In this document: piece by piece, positions 1-12,300 of the stretch | Layout: every line of letters starts with the position of its first letter | How positions within the stretch are numbered: position 1 is the stretch's first letter | Assembly: GCA_013398275.1 (NCBI GenBank) | Contig: VZSE01010145.1 | Span: 310,001 to 374,000, forward strand | Direction of reading: 5' to 3' | DNA: 64,000 bases | Origin: Promerops cafer | Lineage: Eukaryota > Chordata > Aves > Passeriformes > Nectariniidae | Program-made: the position numbers and the translations under genes | The notes under the pieces: generated by a model | The model's input: the letters and a program-made list of their open reading frames with translations, nothing else | Told to the model about the DNA's origin: nothing | Database searches by the model: none

Positions 1-2554
1 TTCTGGGGTCACTGTCCCTACTGAATTGCTGCTTAGAGCCAAGAGGTGCTGTTTCTCTGGCATCCACTGCTCAAATCCTCAGAGTTCCACAGCGAGGGCT
101 AAGCTGTGGCTCATCATTGTTCACTGTTGTAGTCGCAGTGGAAAGGAGATCTGTGCTGATGAATTAATCCAAGGTAACCTGGAATCTTTTTCTTCCCTAA
201 GTAAAAATCCTTCATTCGCAGCTTGGCCAGAAAATTCAGAGTAAGCTCTGACTGAGACAGAAGTTGTCCATGGGAAGTAATGAAGAGGTTTTTTCAGGCC
301 AACCCAGAAAATATGGTCCTGAATAAGTTATTAATTCTTCTCTAAATAAAGATCAAAGACATAAAATAGGAGGGAAAACAATGGCATGTGTAGAGGACTC
401 CAATGCCTGGCATATTTAAATGTCAGCTATGAAGTAGTATGCACTCCCAGGAGTCTTCCTGAGTGAATTCAAAACAGCACATTTAACCTTAATAACAATA
501 CAAAGCTGATTGGGTTATTTAGGATGTATATAGGATTATAGGTTAATATATTTAGCATGTATATGTTGTTAATAGATACAATAATTATATCTATATATGT
601 TTCCTTCCCATTCCTAGTTAATATTCCCTACAACCTATCAGCAGTTTACCCTTACCCCACTCTCTCGCTGTGCTGTTTAGAATAAAGTTGCTCATCTGGG
701 TTTTAGATTTTTAGGAGTGTGAAAGGATCAATATATAAAATTGTTCCAGTAATAGTACTTGCCTGGGACGCCAAAGGTGATGCCTACTTGAAACTATTTT
801 CTGTCTGAATAGGTGTTCTGCCAGTTGATGGGGGTGATTTAAAGAACACAGACACCAATGGAAAGAATGGTCTTACTTTACTATGAATGTGAAGACAACA
901 CAAAAGTAAAATGATACATCCAATAAAACTACACGCTTGGCTTTAGCAACAAGCAAAAGTAAGTAGTGATTGAGAAATATACATCCCCAATTGCCTAAAT
1001 GTTTTACCACCACCCAGAGTCCACAGTCCCTGGGGAGCCCCATTTCACAGCGAGGAGCTGGAGAACCCTTCCCAGCATTTGGGAAAATCCTACCCAGTGC
1101 CTCCACCCATAGGTGAGGTCTCCAGATTCACCCCAAAAGTGGGTCCAGTGTTTATAGGCCCAGATCAGCAAGTCAAGGTGGCTTGATGATATTTTACCAC
1201 AGAAACTCCTGGATCTGATGGCACACTTCCCGACTAGCAGGGGCCAGGGCTTGGCCACAGCCCGGGCCTCAAGTGGGAGGGTTTCCCATAAAATATCCTA
1301 CAAACGAGTCTCTGTTCATGTCAGTTGGAAAAGTTTCTTAAAATGCTACATTTCTTGCAGATAACTACACAAGGTTATACAGAGCTAGCATAAGCATCTC
1401 TGTCATCTGTTTTTAGCTAAATAAAACTGATGGTGTCAGTCACAAGTACCCAGGGTCCACCTTGTAAGTCAGCTGTGGCTGAGGCCTGCTGCTCAGGCCT
1501 CAGCACATCCCCAGGGCAGGTTAGAAGCATGGCTTTTACTTTTCATCCTTCTTTCCCTAGATACCTGTTTTTCCCTGTGCTCTGGGAAATAAAGCAGCAT
1601 GACAGACTCCAGCACTTACCCGCAGGTGGCAATGGAGCTGCAGGCTGTGTCTCATTGTTGGAGCAGCTTTTTCAAGACAGCTCTTTTCTGTAGTGCAGCA
1701 TGTCATACATTGAGTTAAACAGGAAAAAGGGTATTCTTTTATCTCTCAATGAGTTTCAGCCAAGATCTGTAATTGCCTTGCTCTTAATGTTGCATAACTG
1801 TTAGCAAGACTCAAGCCAAGCATTAATGAATTTCATCAGAACTTCATTTTTAATGAGCATCATTAATCATTAGTCATGCATGCTACAACCTACACTTTTC
1901 TATAGTGGGGCTTTGCCAATCCTGTTGCACTATAAAAACAGCAGCGTGTCCTCCCCAGATTTTATCAGTGAAATAACAAGAAAAGACCGTGGAGAGAGAG
2001 AGACACAAAACTTTTATTTGACCTTTTAAATACTTAAGATACTGTCTGAAAGCTGGGCTGAAGCTTCAGCTTGTGAGCAGCTGCTGCTCCCCTTTCCTCT
2101 GGGCTGTGGTGACAATGTAAGAACTCTGAAGTTGCTCTAAGCTGCAGTGTTGATCCAGCCTCTGCACATGGGTTCACTGGGCTCCTGGGGCTCCTTACAA
2201 AATTCAGTGAAGCTTTGAAGGTAAAACTTGAAAATAAGTTTGGAAAAATGATGTCTAGAGGTCTACTGGCTGGTCTTTACTCTTTTGGATTGTGCAACAG
2301 GTTGTGTTCAAAGCTACAGAAGGAGCAGCGAGTTCCTGGCTGTCCCAGCACGCTTGTCCGGATTTATCAATTCCGGTAACGAGCAAGTGGCAATGTTTTA
2401 TCTGCACCAACCTGTCTCAGCTCCTTCATGATGCTTCTGCATAAAACAGAGCTAACTGAATTCCCCCAGCTCTGCAAGTTAAGCTGTCATGCAGGTGCCA
2501 GACTGGTAGAGCTATAGAGGGAACAAAAGCTTTTCCTTGGTGTGCGTCCTATGG
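1..2554. other. unique sequence, no gene seen
   Basis: I see no coding gene here. The stretch is mixed-composition, largely AT-rich DNA with a particularly AT-rich patch around 520-600. The short open frames inside it have no recognisable domain, no convincing codon pattern and no matching splice sites. Around 1811-1885 there is a cluster of TAAT/ATTA words of the kind seen in conserved enhancers, followed directly by a small hairpin (separate entry). Function unknown. Confidence 0.6.
1896..1938. repeat. short inverted repeat with TATAAAAA on one arm
   Basis: The left arm (1896-1907) ends in TATAGTG and the right arm (1928-1938) begins CACTATA, giving a nearly perfect 11-12 bp stem with a loop of about 20 nt. 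The right arm also reads TATAAAAA, which could be a TATA element on the + strand. No transcript or ORF is attached to it, so this is only a structural observation. Confidence 0.4.
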
Positions 2555-2843
2555 ATGCGCGGTGCCTCGGAGCTCCTCCCAGGCAGCCAGCGACAGCACA
2601 AGAGCAAACGGCCTCAAGCTGCACCAGGACAGGTTCAGGCTGGGCGTCAGGAAGAATTTCTTCACCAAAAGGGCTGTCAGGCACTGGCATGGGCTGCCAA
2701 GGGAATTGGTGGAGTCACCATCCGTGGAGGTGCTCAAGAAAGGACTGCGTGGCACTTAGGGTGTAGTTGAGAAGGTGGTGCTCAGCCGAAAGCTGGGCTC
2801 CATGGTCTTGGAGGTCTTTTCCCACCTTAATGGTTCTGTGATT
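2555..2843 (+). mobile_element. CR1 LINE 3' end, truncated copy
   Basis: This is a 5'-truncated CR1 non-LTR retrotransposon in sense orientation. It carries the familiar CR1 3' block: a segment corresponding to the end of ORF2 (GGCCTCAAGCTGCACCAGG), then AAGAATTTCTTCACC, then GTCTTTTCCCACCTTAATGG, and ends near TTCTGTGATTTTA. Length of about 290 bp is typical for CR1 debris. It resembles the subfamily whose tail says 'cttggaggtcttttcc'. It cannot move by itself. Any ORFs drawn across it are remnants of the element. Confidence 0.88.
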
Positions 2844-3092
2844 TTAAGTCTGACCCAAAAGCTGCAGTTTCTCACTGCAGTTGCTGGCTAGAAACAAGAT
2901 TTCAGAAACAGATTAAACCAAAGAAAACGAATGGAATTGTGTCTAATAATTCTGCACAAGGAAAAACTATTTTCTGTATCTTGTGCACTAGACAAAGAAA
3001 ATGTTTCACTCTGATCTTGACCTATGTGGCTACTAATGTTTGTGGTTAAAACAGGAGTTGTCTGAGGTAGAGTTGTATAGGGGGAAGAGTAA

Positions 3093-3191
3093 AATCATGG
3101 AATCACAGAATCATTGAGGTTGGAAAAGACCCCCAAGGTCAGTGACCAGCCACCACCTTGTCAACTAAACTAGAGCACTGGTTGCCAAGTA
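3093..3191 (-). mobile_element. CR1 LINE 3' tail fragment, antisense
   Basis: The block begins with AATCATGGAATCACAGAATC and continues with TTGAGGTTGGAAAAGACC, which is the reverse complement of a CR1 3' terminus. About 100 bp survive. It lies 250 bp downstream of a CR1 in the opposite orientation and abuts a microsatellite on its far side. Confidence 0.85.
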
Positions 3192-3210
3192 ATTTCTTAA
3201 TATTTCACAG

Positions 3211-3272
3211 GTAATAACAATAATAATAATAGTAATAATAGTAATAATAATAGTAATAGTAATAATAATAAC
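3211..3272. repeat. AAT/AGT trinucleotide microsatellite
   Basis: About 20 units of AAT interrupted by several AGT units. It is an imperfect simple repeat immediately after the truncated end of the antisense CR1 fragment. It is likely to be length-polymorphic. Confidence 0.95.
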
Positions 3273-6200
3273 GGTATCAAGGGATATTCATATATTGAAA
3301 TAGGGGATCTTCATTTGCAGGGATCAGAAAGAAGAATGTGTCTCCCTCATGGGAAGAGGAGCTACCACCATGGAGGAGAAAGGCAAGGAAAGAATTATGG
3401 GACAGGTAATGGAAAAAAGGGATTAATGAAAAGGTGGAGATGCTGGAGGGTTTAAAAACAGGGACATGAAATAAAAGGCAGCAGCCAAGATGAGGGGGAG
3501 GAGATATTGGAGAGAGTGGCAAGCACATGCCAGCTACAGCCTGCTCTCTGGTTACAGGACCTGGTTTTTACCTTGCTGTTGGCTGAACCTTTCCCAGAGT
3601 GCTTTCTGTTGAGCTGGAGTGAACAGGATTTCTTCTCTCCCACACTAACCAGTATCCATCATGTGTGCATTAAATGGAGTAAAAGAAACCAGCTGGCAGG
3701 CAAATATAATTTCCTTGCCATGGGAAACCATCTGAAATTGCAAAATGTTATCCCACTGTCACATTGTTCTGCAAAGAAACACATGGTATACAATAAATTC
3801 ATTTCTTCAAATAATTCAATAGTTTACTTAAATATCTAATATTCAAGGCATGGATGGCAGATAAAATCTCTGCCTTGCACTGCCTAACTGTTGGCTGTAT
3901 TTTTTTAAATAGAGCAGTAGAAGGACAAGCATCATCTATGTTACAAATGAGCTGATACGCTTCTTACTGTGTGTGTAAGTATACACAGAGAGAGAGAGAA
4001 AGTCTTCCACCCATGGATATAAAGGTAGAAGAAGATCAGATCCCCGTTTTACATGTAGAGAAGAACATAATAGAAATATAAATTGCAAACCTAGTTCTGC
4101 ACAATTAGTTTTGTAGCATGAGCAGGAATTAAACTGTGATATTATATTGATCAAGGTTTTAATTTCTTTCCTGATGAAATGGTGCTTGCTGAGAGTGAAA
4201 TGTTTCTACAGAAATGTTCTGTTTGCTGAAAATATCCTGAGGTCTTGGCCAATGGAGGAGGCACCAGGGAAGCTTTGAATCAGGAAGGAAAGCAGGTATC
4301 TCTCTTGCATCTGTGTGTCTCCCTGCCACCAGGGCAGTCATTCTAGATCAGCTCTCTTTTTCCATTCCTAAAATGGAGGTTAAAAGCTCAGTCTCATTAG
4401 ATTTAGTACCAAAATTTTGAGTTAGAAATAATTTTGTGAGACCATGTCCAGGACAGTGTTTTTAATCCAAACATCCACTTTCAACAACTGTTGACAGTGT
4501 TGCTAATAAATTCCTGATTTTTGGCATAATTTGATTCAGTTAAAAAATCTTCAGATTACTCACCATGTTCAAATAATTGATGTGTAGACTCCCATAGATT
4601 ATAAATATAGTGGATATTTTAAAAACACTTATTCTCTTTTTTTCTGTAACTCAGGTTAGATAATTTTTCCCCTTCTCCCAGGCTGAACCAAAATAACTTG
4701 TGCCTTCAGTAAAGTTTTGATTTAAAGACATCCTGAAATGATGAGTTCACCATGTTGATAATTACCATGTTTCTACGGTCACCAGTAAAAGAAGTTGCTT
4801 CATTTTTCCTCTGAACTTGTCTGCTTTAAACTCCTTTTTAAAACTCTGTCCTTAAAAAAACCCCAGTAACCTTTTATCCTCATTTTCCCTCATCACTTTT
4901 CAGTCTTGGATGGGCAAAATAACAAAGGGCACTTACCTGACTTATTCTTTCCTCGGTGCATTTTTCCACTCTCTCAGTTCTGTGGTGTTGGTGTCAGAGC
5001 AGGACTCCACCTTCCCCCATTGGTCTCCTCTCTGTATCTTGCTTGTTCCTCCCCTGCTTTCCTTTACTGCTCACTTATTTATCCATTAACACCCCTTGCT
5101 CGTGTCCTGACAAGGCAGAGCTGTTTGTGGGGGCCATGTCTGGATTTTCCTGACTTGAAACAGCTGATATTTGAGCCACAGGTCTCCCAGAGTGATTGAT
5201 CCCCACCACACTCTGACTGCCCTGGTCACTCTGCTAAACTCCTGAGCACCCAGAAATTTTTCAGTGTTTTTAGATTTATTTCAGGATCACAGATCAGATA
5301 TGAAATAACACTGGCCAATGAACTAATCCCTTTCATCATATAGTTGACTCACAGTAATAATTCATCACTGACACCTATTTTTTGAGATCTGTAAGTTAGC
5401 CAGTTTTTAATTAGAGCTCAGCAAAACAATTCTTCTGTAAAAAAGGATTCTGTTTGTCAAAATCCAAATGTTTTGCAAGAATGTGTCAATTTTGACAAAT
5501 ATTTTTAACAAGGAAAAGTCAAAACATTTCATTTTTACTTTCTTGATTTATTTTAATAATATCAAAACATATTTTTGATATAAGATAAAATTGTTTTGAC
5601 TTTATAATGTTTTCATTTCATTTTCTTTCTATATTAAAGTATCTTTAACATGTTTCATATTAAATACACCAGCTAACACATCATATTTAACATAAGAGAA
5701 GCTCAAATGAGATGGATAAACATTATCCAAATGAATTATTGGAAATATGTTCACTGTTCTAAATTAAATTGAAAGCAAATTTTAATCCATTACTTTTGAA
5801 GCCACAAGACTTTGCACTGATTTGGAAACCTTTCCAGCTCCTCTCCATAGCCCTGCCTTTTCCACAAGGTGAGTTTGCAATCTGTTTAACACCCTCTCTG
5901 TAAATGACAAGCAGTAGCAGCGGCTGAGTTACAAGAATACCACTGCTCCACTAAAGCCAGTGTGAGCCTGTGTCACAGCTCCAGGTGATGTTAGACATCT
6001 GCTTTCAGCCTTCCCTCTTCTTTGGATGCCTTCCCTCCCCGTATTGCCAACAGAGCCCAGTGATTTTTATAATGAAGGGCCAGGTCTTCAGTGTGTGTTC
6101 GACCACCAAAACTCCCTTCAGACCAGCTGAAGCTCCAAAACCTGACACTTGAGGCCCAGTGCAGCAGCTGGAGACCAGTGTTGCTGCTTGGGAGTCTGGG

Positions 6201-6908
6201 CAGAAGAGATGAGCAGAAGCAGAAACTGGGATTTGCACTGTTCTCCCCTCCCACGACTGGCTCCGCTTATAAACCAGCACAGCATCCTTACCCAAACAAC
6301 ACATTGGATTCTTGTCAGCCAAGTTAAAAATAGATTGCTAGGCACAATCCTGTCTTCTACTGCAGTTTCTGGCTATCATATAGGTTCTTCATTTCAGCTT
6401 CTGTGCTCCCGTCTTTCCTCTTTCGCTCCCCTCCTCCTGTCCCTGCTGCAGCCTGGCTGAGCGTCTGCGCGTGACAAAGGAATAATCCCATTGTTGAGTC
6501 CTCATAGGATTGAGACAGCCCAGTCTGAACCAGGCATTTTGGTGCCCAAGAATCCCCAGTCACCTCTTCTACTGCTACACAACACTTCAAGGGATGGCTG
6601 GAAAAAATCAGATTGAGCCCCTCATGGAATAGCTTTCCTTCCACATAAGAACCTGTTGTTGTGGAAAAGCACAGTGAGGGGATGAGAGGCAATCTAGAAC
6701 GTGCCTCTCTGGAGTAAATGGCCTTTTAAATGACCAAATGGAGTTAAGAGTTGACTGAAGATTTTACTCTTGCAGAGGAGCTGAAGGCATCTGCTCACTA
6801 ATACATGTGTGAAGGAAATGCTTATATCAAGCTGTGGTGCAAGAGAGCCTGCTTTAAAACTAGTAAGTCATAAATAAGCTCCAAGTGAAGCCTTGTTGTT
6901 ATTAATCC
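3273..6908. other. unique AT-rich sequence, no gene seen
   Basis: No gene or recognisable transposon is visible. Contents include a short AG-rich run near 3988-4001, pyrimidine-rich sequence around 4640-5100, and a very AT-rich block at about 5440-5720 with nested inverted repeats (separate entry). A perfect-looking donor word AAG|GTGAGT occurs at about 5858-5866 on the + strand, but there is no convincing exon upstream. Overlapping open frames at 5.97-6.7 kb on both strands look like chance ORFs in a slightly GC-richer patch. Confidence 0.55.
5515..5603. repeat. nested inverted repeats in AT-rich block
   Basis: Outer arms 5515-5526 and 5592-5603 are a perfect 12-bp inverted repeat centred on GTCAAAAC/GTTTTGAC. 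Inside, around 5561-5582, ATATCAAAA and TTTTGATAT form a second perfect 9-bp hairpin. The low sequence complexity raises the chance of coincidence, so a transposon origin is only a possibility. Confidence 0.4.
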
Positions 6909-7062
6909 AGGCTGGGGAATGGGCAGATGGAGCAGCCCTGGAGAAGGACCTGAGGGTGGTTGCTGGAGGATGAGAGGTGACCCTGCCATGGCCACGTGCC
7001 CTGGGACCCTGAACCCCCCTGTGCTGGGCTGAGCCCCAGTGTGGGCAGCAGGATTCCCAGCA
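6909..7062 (+). mobile_element. degraded CR1 fragment (ORF2 region)
   Basis: The stretch carries degraded matches to an internal part of CR1 upstream of the 3' UTR: GGGCAGATGGAGCAGCCCTGG, AAGGACCTGAGGGTGGTTG, GATGAGAGG, and GTGGGCAGCAGG near the end. Both ends are ragged, which suggests an older insertion than the copies at 22.9 and 50.7 kb. The GC-rich sequence continuing to about 7130 may be more of the same element but I cannot align it by eye. Confidence 0.65.
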
Positions 7063-9000
7063 CCAGGCAGGTGCCTAAACTTGATGGGGTGGGGGCAGCC
7101 AGCAGCTCTGTAACCCAACTCAAAGGTGGGCACAATATGAAAAGTAAGAAATTATAGTAGAGGTAATAGAAAAATGGTCATGAAACTCCTCCCCCACCTT
7201 GTGTGCAGAAAAACAACAGCTTGGTCAAAGTGGAAAATTTGATGAAAGGGACATTGCTAGGGAAAATGTCTGTTTTCAATTTTGTATCATGCACCAACAC
7301 TTAAATCTGTTACTGTTTTGGTTTTCTCAACAAAAAATATTTTCTTTAGCAAGTGTTTGATTTGTTTTTTCTTTAAAAAGAAAAATTTTATTTCCAAAGT
7401 ACAGTTAAACTTTACAATTCTTTAATAATAGCCACTAGGTATCCAGCCTGGTGAAATATTTGGCTAAAAAATTGCGCATGCTATTTTCAGCTTCAGTGTT
7501 TCAGCTTCTACATGTCCAAACCTTTATGGTTTGAAATTTTGGACAAAAGCATATTTAAGAAAAAATATTCGATTGCCTACCCTGTCAACATTTTTCATTG
7601 GAAGCAACCAACTTTTACCTCAGCTATGGAACTGCTCTCCCTGTGTAGCAGTAACATTATACACAAAAATATACTTTCTTTATTGTATGGTGGGGATGTT
7701 ACTGGCAGTGACTAATCTCTCTAGAACTCAAAGTCCTCTCTCCATCTGCAAAGCTGAGATGTCACCTCTTAAGGATAAATAATCTTAACCCAAGCTGCTT
7801 TTGAAATACAAAAGCTTACAGTGTTCCTAAAATTTTTGCAGGCTTAGATACTTAGATGTCAAGTACCATTTTAATTCGTTAAGGGACTCCTTAATTAAAT
7901 TAACAACTCCCCCCTTTCCTAATCAGTAGATCATCTGTCTCTTATTCAGAGTCATATTCCAAGTGACAAAAAATTACTGCATTTTCTCTCATTAACACAG
8001 CAGAGCAACAGTAGCAATGGCTGACCTAGATGCTCTTTTGCTTCAGGAAGAGACTTTTACTAAACTTTATTTATACCCCCCCTGCAAATTCAATACATCA
8101 CATTTTTAATGGAGAACCTAACTTTTTCTTCAAGGACCTTTCATGGCAGTGGTGCATAAGGAAGATGCTTTGCTTACAGCACTCAGACAGTAAAGAACAC
8201 TGACAGAACAGGAAAAGTGATTAGATTTTGATTCAGGTGCTTACAGATTTTGAGACAGGCACCTGAATCTTTGTGTTTAAGATAACATATTCAGTGCTGG
8301 TAGTAGAATACATGAGCTAAGTGACAAACTGTGCAGTTTATAAATGCACAGTACCATTTCTCTGTCTCCTCTATCTAAAGAGGACAGAGGCTCTGCTTTT
8401 CAAATGACATTTTACAGAAATAGATAAAAAGATGCCTCACAAGATTTCCTGCTTACTTTGTGTCCCAGAGCAATACCTAACAAATTTAAAGACAGAAAAG
8501 AGTGAAAGAGAATTAGGAAAACATTCAACCTAAACAAAACAAGCAGTCATGTAACAAGAGATACTGAAGAAATATAAGAAGAGAAGTGCAAGCAGGAAGA
8601 CATCAACACCTGGAAGCAATAAGCATATGAACCTCTTATTGCTCAGTTTGTGCTTTATCCTCACTGTAACATGACCAGGTATATGCAATTTTCTTCTTTC
8701 ATTCAGGAGAATGCTGTTCAGCTGCAAGGCTTTTACAGCACCATTCTGTTCATTACTACAGCAGAGAAGACCCAACAGGTCTGTGGAGACCACAGTTATC
8801 TAACAGCTGTATTTTTAGAAACAGTGCTTCTGCTGCCTTCAAGCCTCTTGAATCTGTCCAAGGAGACAAAAATGTGTGAAACAGTAATATAGAATTAATT
8901 CTAGATAGAAAGTCTGCCAGGTGCTCCCTAAGGTCTCAGGGCAGTGTGAGAGCAGAACTGATATTTTCAGATGGACACAGAAGGGGGGAGTTACAAATCC
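7063..9000. other. unique sequence, no gene seen
   Basis: AT-rich unique sequence with no supported gene or repeat. Homopolymeric A/T patches occur around 7320-7400. Open frames of 60-87 codons at 7.5 and 8.5-8.9 kb show no domain or splice support. Confidence 0.55.
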
Positions 9001-9302
9001 TAGAATCACAGAATGACAGAATGGTTTGGGTTGGCTGAGACCTTTAAGCTCATCTCATTCCAACCCCCAGCCCTGGGCAGGGACACCTTCCACTAGACCA
9101 GGTTGCTCAGAGCCCCATCCAGCCTGACCTTGAACATTTCTAGGGATGGGGCAGCCACAGCTTCTCTGGGTAAACCCTTTCAGTAGCTCCCTACACTCTG
9201 AGTAAAGAATTTCTTCCTAACATCTACTCTAAATCTCTCCTCTTTTTGTTTAAAACTATTCCCCATGTCCTATCACTACCTGCCCTTGTGAAAAGTTGCT
9301 CA
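9001..9302 (-). mobile_element. CR1 LINE 3' end, antisense
   Basis: Clear antisense CR1 3' end. It starts with TAGAATCACAGAATGACAGA and TGGTTTGGGTTGG, then has CAGGGACACCTTCCACTAGA, GTTGCTCAGAGCCCCATCC, AAGAATTTCTTCCTAACATC and CCTATCACTACCTGCCCTTG before the match stops at the truncated 5' end. About 300 bp, well preserved, so younger than the copies at 6.9 and 39 kb. Confidence 0.93.
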
Positions 9303-12300
9303 GAGGACATTTTCAGTTCAATCCACCTGAAATGTTGATTACACCTGTATATAAGACCCTGCAGCTGTGAAATGTGATGAAGAGCAGGGTGGGCACAGAA
9401 GTTTGTGTCAGACAGGGTGCACTTGCACACCCTGGGTGCTGTGCACAAGAACAGGGGTTTTTCAGCTTGGGCACACTGTGCTGTCTTCTCAGTAAATGGA
9501 TTTCACACCCTTCAGTGAGAAGACATTGCATCTGCCTGAGGTAGTTGAAAACCTGGTTTCATCTATAGCTTCTTTGTTTCATGTCTCTGACTTTCTCAAA
9601 CTTTCACCATTTGGACTGGAATTTTCCATGCCAGCCTTGCATCCAAAGGTGATTATATAAAGACCACTATGATCAAAGAAAAGAGGAGGGTTTTATGCTT
9701 CCTTGTTTGTTTTTGAGAAGGGCTAGATTACTTCTACTTTTTTTCATGGATAGCTCTGCACTCTGGAGAACACTGCATTTTGCCTCCTATCCATGCAGAC
9801 TTCTCTGGATTTAGCTCATTCACAGTTGCTCACTGCTAAAGCTTGTTCAATGAGATGATGGGTTTGGTGTGCTCTAGGGGAAAATAGGACTAAAACCTGA
9901 GGCAGTCTGGTTGCGATCCCCCACCGTCTGCAAGATTTGCACAGGAATCTTCCTTCTACTTAATTTAGGATGTGATCCTGATCAAGCTTTTCAAACTAAT
10001 ATTTTATTTTACTCTATAATATAATCTCTATAATCTATATAAGCTTCCTCATGGAGCAGAAAAATCTCTGTATAACTGAGATATAAAAGGCACAGGGCAC
10101 ACCCTACGCATGGGGAGAGAAGTTGCAGATAGGAGATAGGAAGTTTTCCCAGCAGATCCCGCAGGGTACAGCCAGCCATACAGCTGGGTCTTAGGACACT
10201 CCAGTGGCAGCAGGCTGGGCAGCTAATTTGGGAACACTGGGATAGCAGCAGTGTGTCAGACCAGACAACATTTTCTGCTTCCTATGAAAATTAAAAAAGG
10301 AGTGCAGGAAGGGGTCTAATGTGTCATAAAACTTTCCCCTCCCCATTACTCAGAGATTTTCTGAGCTGGAGACTTGTGGCTTTGTGTTGCACAGCCCATA
10401 ATAGATTTTCCATGAATTTGTCAAATTACATTTTCAACCATATTATACTTTTGGCTTCCAGGATTATCTGTGTTTGAGCTTAATTATGTGCCACATGGAA
10501 AAGTGCTTCCTCCGCTCATTCCAGTTCTGTTGCAAGATAATTCATTTCATGGCCTTAGGTCTTAGATACTGAGAAGGAGCCACAAATCTCCCCCTCCTGC
10601 CCTTCACTGCAGCCACCACCACATGGAAGATCCCTCTTCTCCAGGCTGGAGAGTCCCAGGGTGCCTCTGTTCCCCACACAAACGTTGCTCTGACCTGTGA
10701 TCCAGCTGTTGCTGTATTATTTCTATATATGCTGTGTCAGTTTCGAGGGTAACGACAGGGCCTTGAAGTGGACACAAGCACAGTGTCTTTCTGTTCTCTG
10801 TGCCCTTCCTTCCCCCATGGTTCTCCGTGTCGTTTTTGCCTTTTCAACCTCCCTGAAGCACTGTGCACAGTGACACTGAGCCCTTTCCTGAATGATGACT
10901 AGTGACTCCATGCCCCAGCGCAGTTCTTTGCTTTTCTTGGTGTTCATGTGCTTTTCCTGGCTACCTCATCACCTCCTTACCCAATAACTTTCTCCCACAG
11001 ATGGACCTCTGGATTTCTGAGATGCTGCCTATGCCAAATAGTTGTGCTGCTGGCTTGTGTCAGTCCCAGCGTGGGAGCTGCACTTGAGATGTTTGGGAGC
11101 TCGACTTGGCTACTCCTGCCCTATGAGAGGTTTCTGCTCTGATTTCACTCTCAGTTTTGAAATGTGTCTCAAATGTTTCATAAAGCCCCTCCATACCAAA
11201 TGAATTCTTCCTGATGCTGCTTCCTTCCCAGCTCTCCTGCTCTGCTGAGAAGATGTTCACAGCTTTGTGTATTGTCCCCTTTGCAAAGCACGGCTGTGTA
11301 TTTTCTGTGTGGTTAGGCTGGAGCTGTTTCCTGTTCAAAGGCACAAATCAGCAAGCTGACTTACATTCCTTGATTGGCTGGTTAAGCTTAGCCAAGATTC
11401 AAAACTCAGTCTTGAACAGAACTGAATGTGACATTTTCTTTTCCAGCTGCTTCCCTGAGTTTAAAATGCCACGCACTTGTGAAGGAGAGTCCCAAAATAG
11501 AGCTGCTTATTCTAACCCTGGACAAGACACTTTACCAACACAGGAAAAAAATGCATTATTTATAAAATTCCCCTTTCCATCCTTCAGGGTAAACAGGGTG
11601 TGTGCCCTCAGGGCTCCTTGGGCTGAGGGAACAAAAGCCCTTGTGCCATGTGTGAAATATTGTGTCTGAACTCTCTGTTTCTGTTAGTCTGCCCAAATAA
11701 AAAAAATCACTGGCACTGTAAGTTCACAGCAGCATATACTCCAGTTAGCTTAGCCCACGGCACGATGGCTCAAAGGAAGGCCCTGGGGAGCTGCTGGGGC
11801 AGATGTCTCTTCCAGGATGTTTGTTGTTACTACTGCCATCACATCTCATTGGGACGTACAGGTAGGACAAGGACTATTTTGTGCTGTGGCCTCCTTTCAA
11901 AACAAGGAAAAACCAGCACCCACAGGGTTGTTTTTATTTTGGTCAACAAAAACTTGGACATAAAGGTATTTTTGCTGAAGGAACAGTGTACAAGTTACTG
12001 ACCATCTTACAGTTTTTAAACCCATGTGCAAAACCATACTCCCTAAAAAAATAAAATATTGGTAGCAATTAATTCACTGCAGCTGGCAATGTTAAAAATC
12101 CTACTCTATGTATTAAGTTTATGGTGTGCCACTGCTATTGCTGGTTTCCCACGTTCCAAAACAATGTAACAATCTGTCTTCATGTTAAGCACAATAATAG
12201 TGTGAGGTTGCCATGACTAGGAGTGATTGTTAATCACATCTCCTTATTATATATAATTACCTCACTGTCTAAGCAAGCAGCCACACAAAGTAGCTTAATT

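Noticed and set aside
5850..5870. Perfect splice donor word AAG|GTGAGT
   Set aside because: No open frame or promoter-like sequence upstream. Isolated donor words occur often by chance.
10560..10690. Possible CR1 fragment (CTCTTCTCCAGGCTGGAGAG)
   Set aside because: Only one short CR1-like word is present and its neighbours do not follow the CR1 order.
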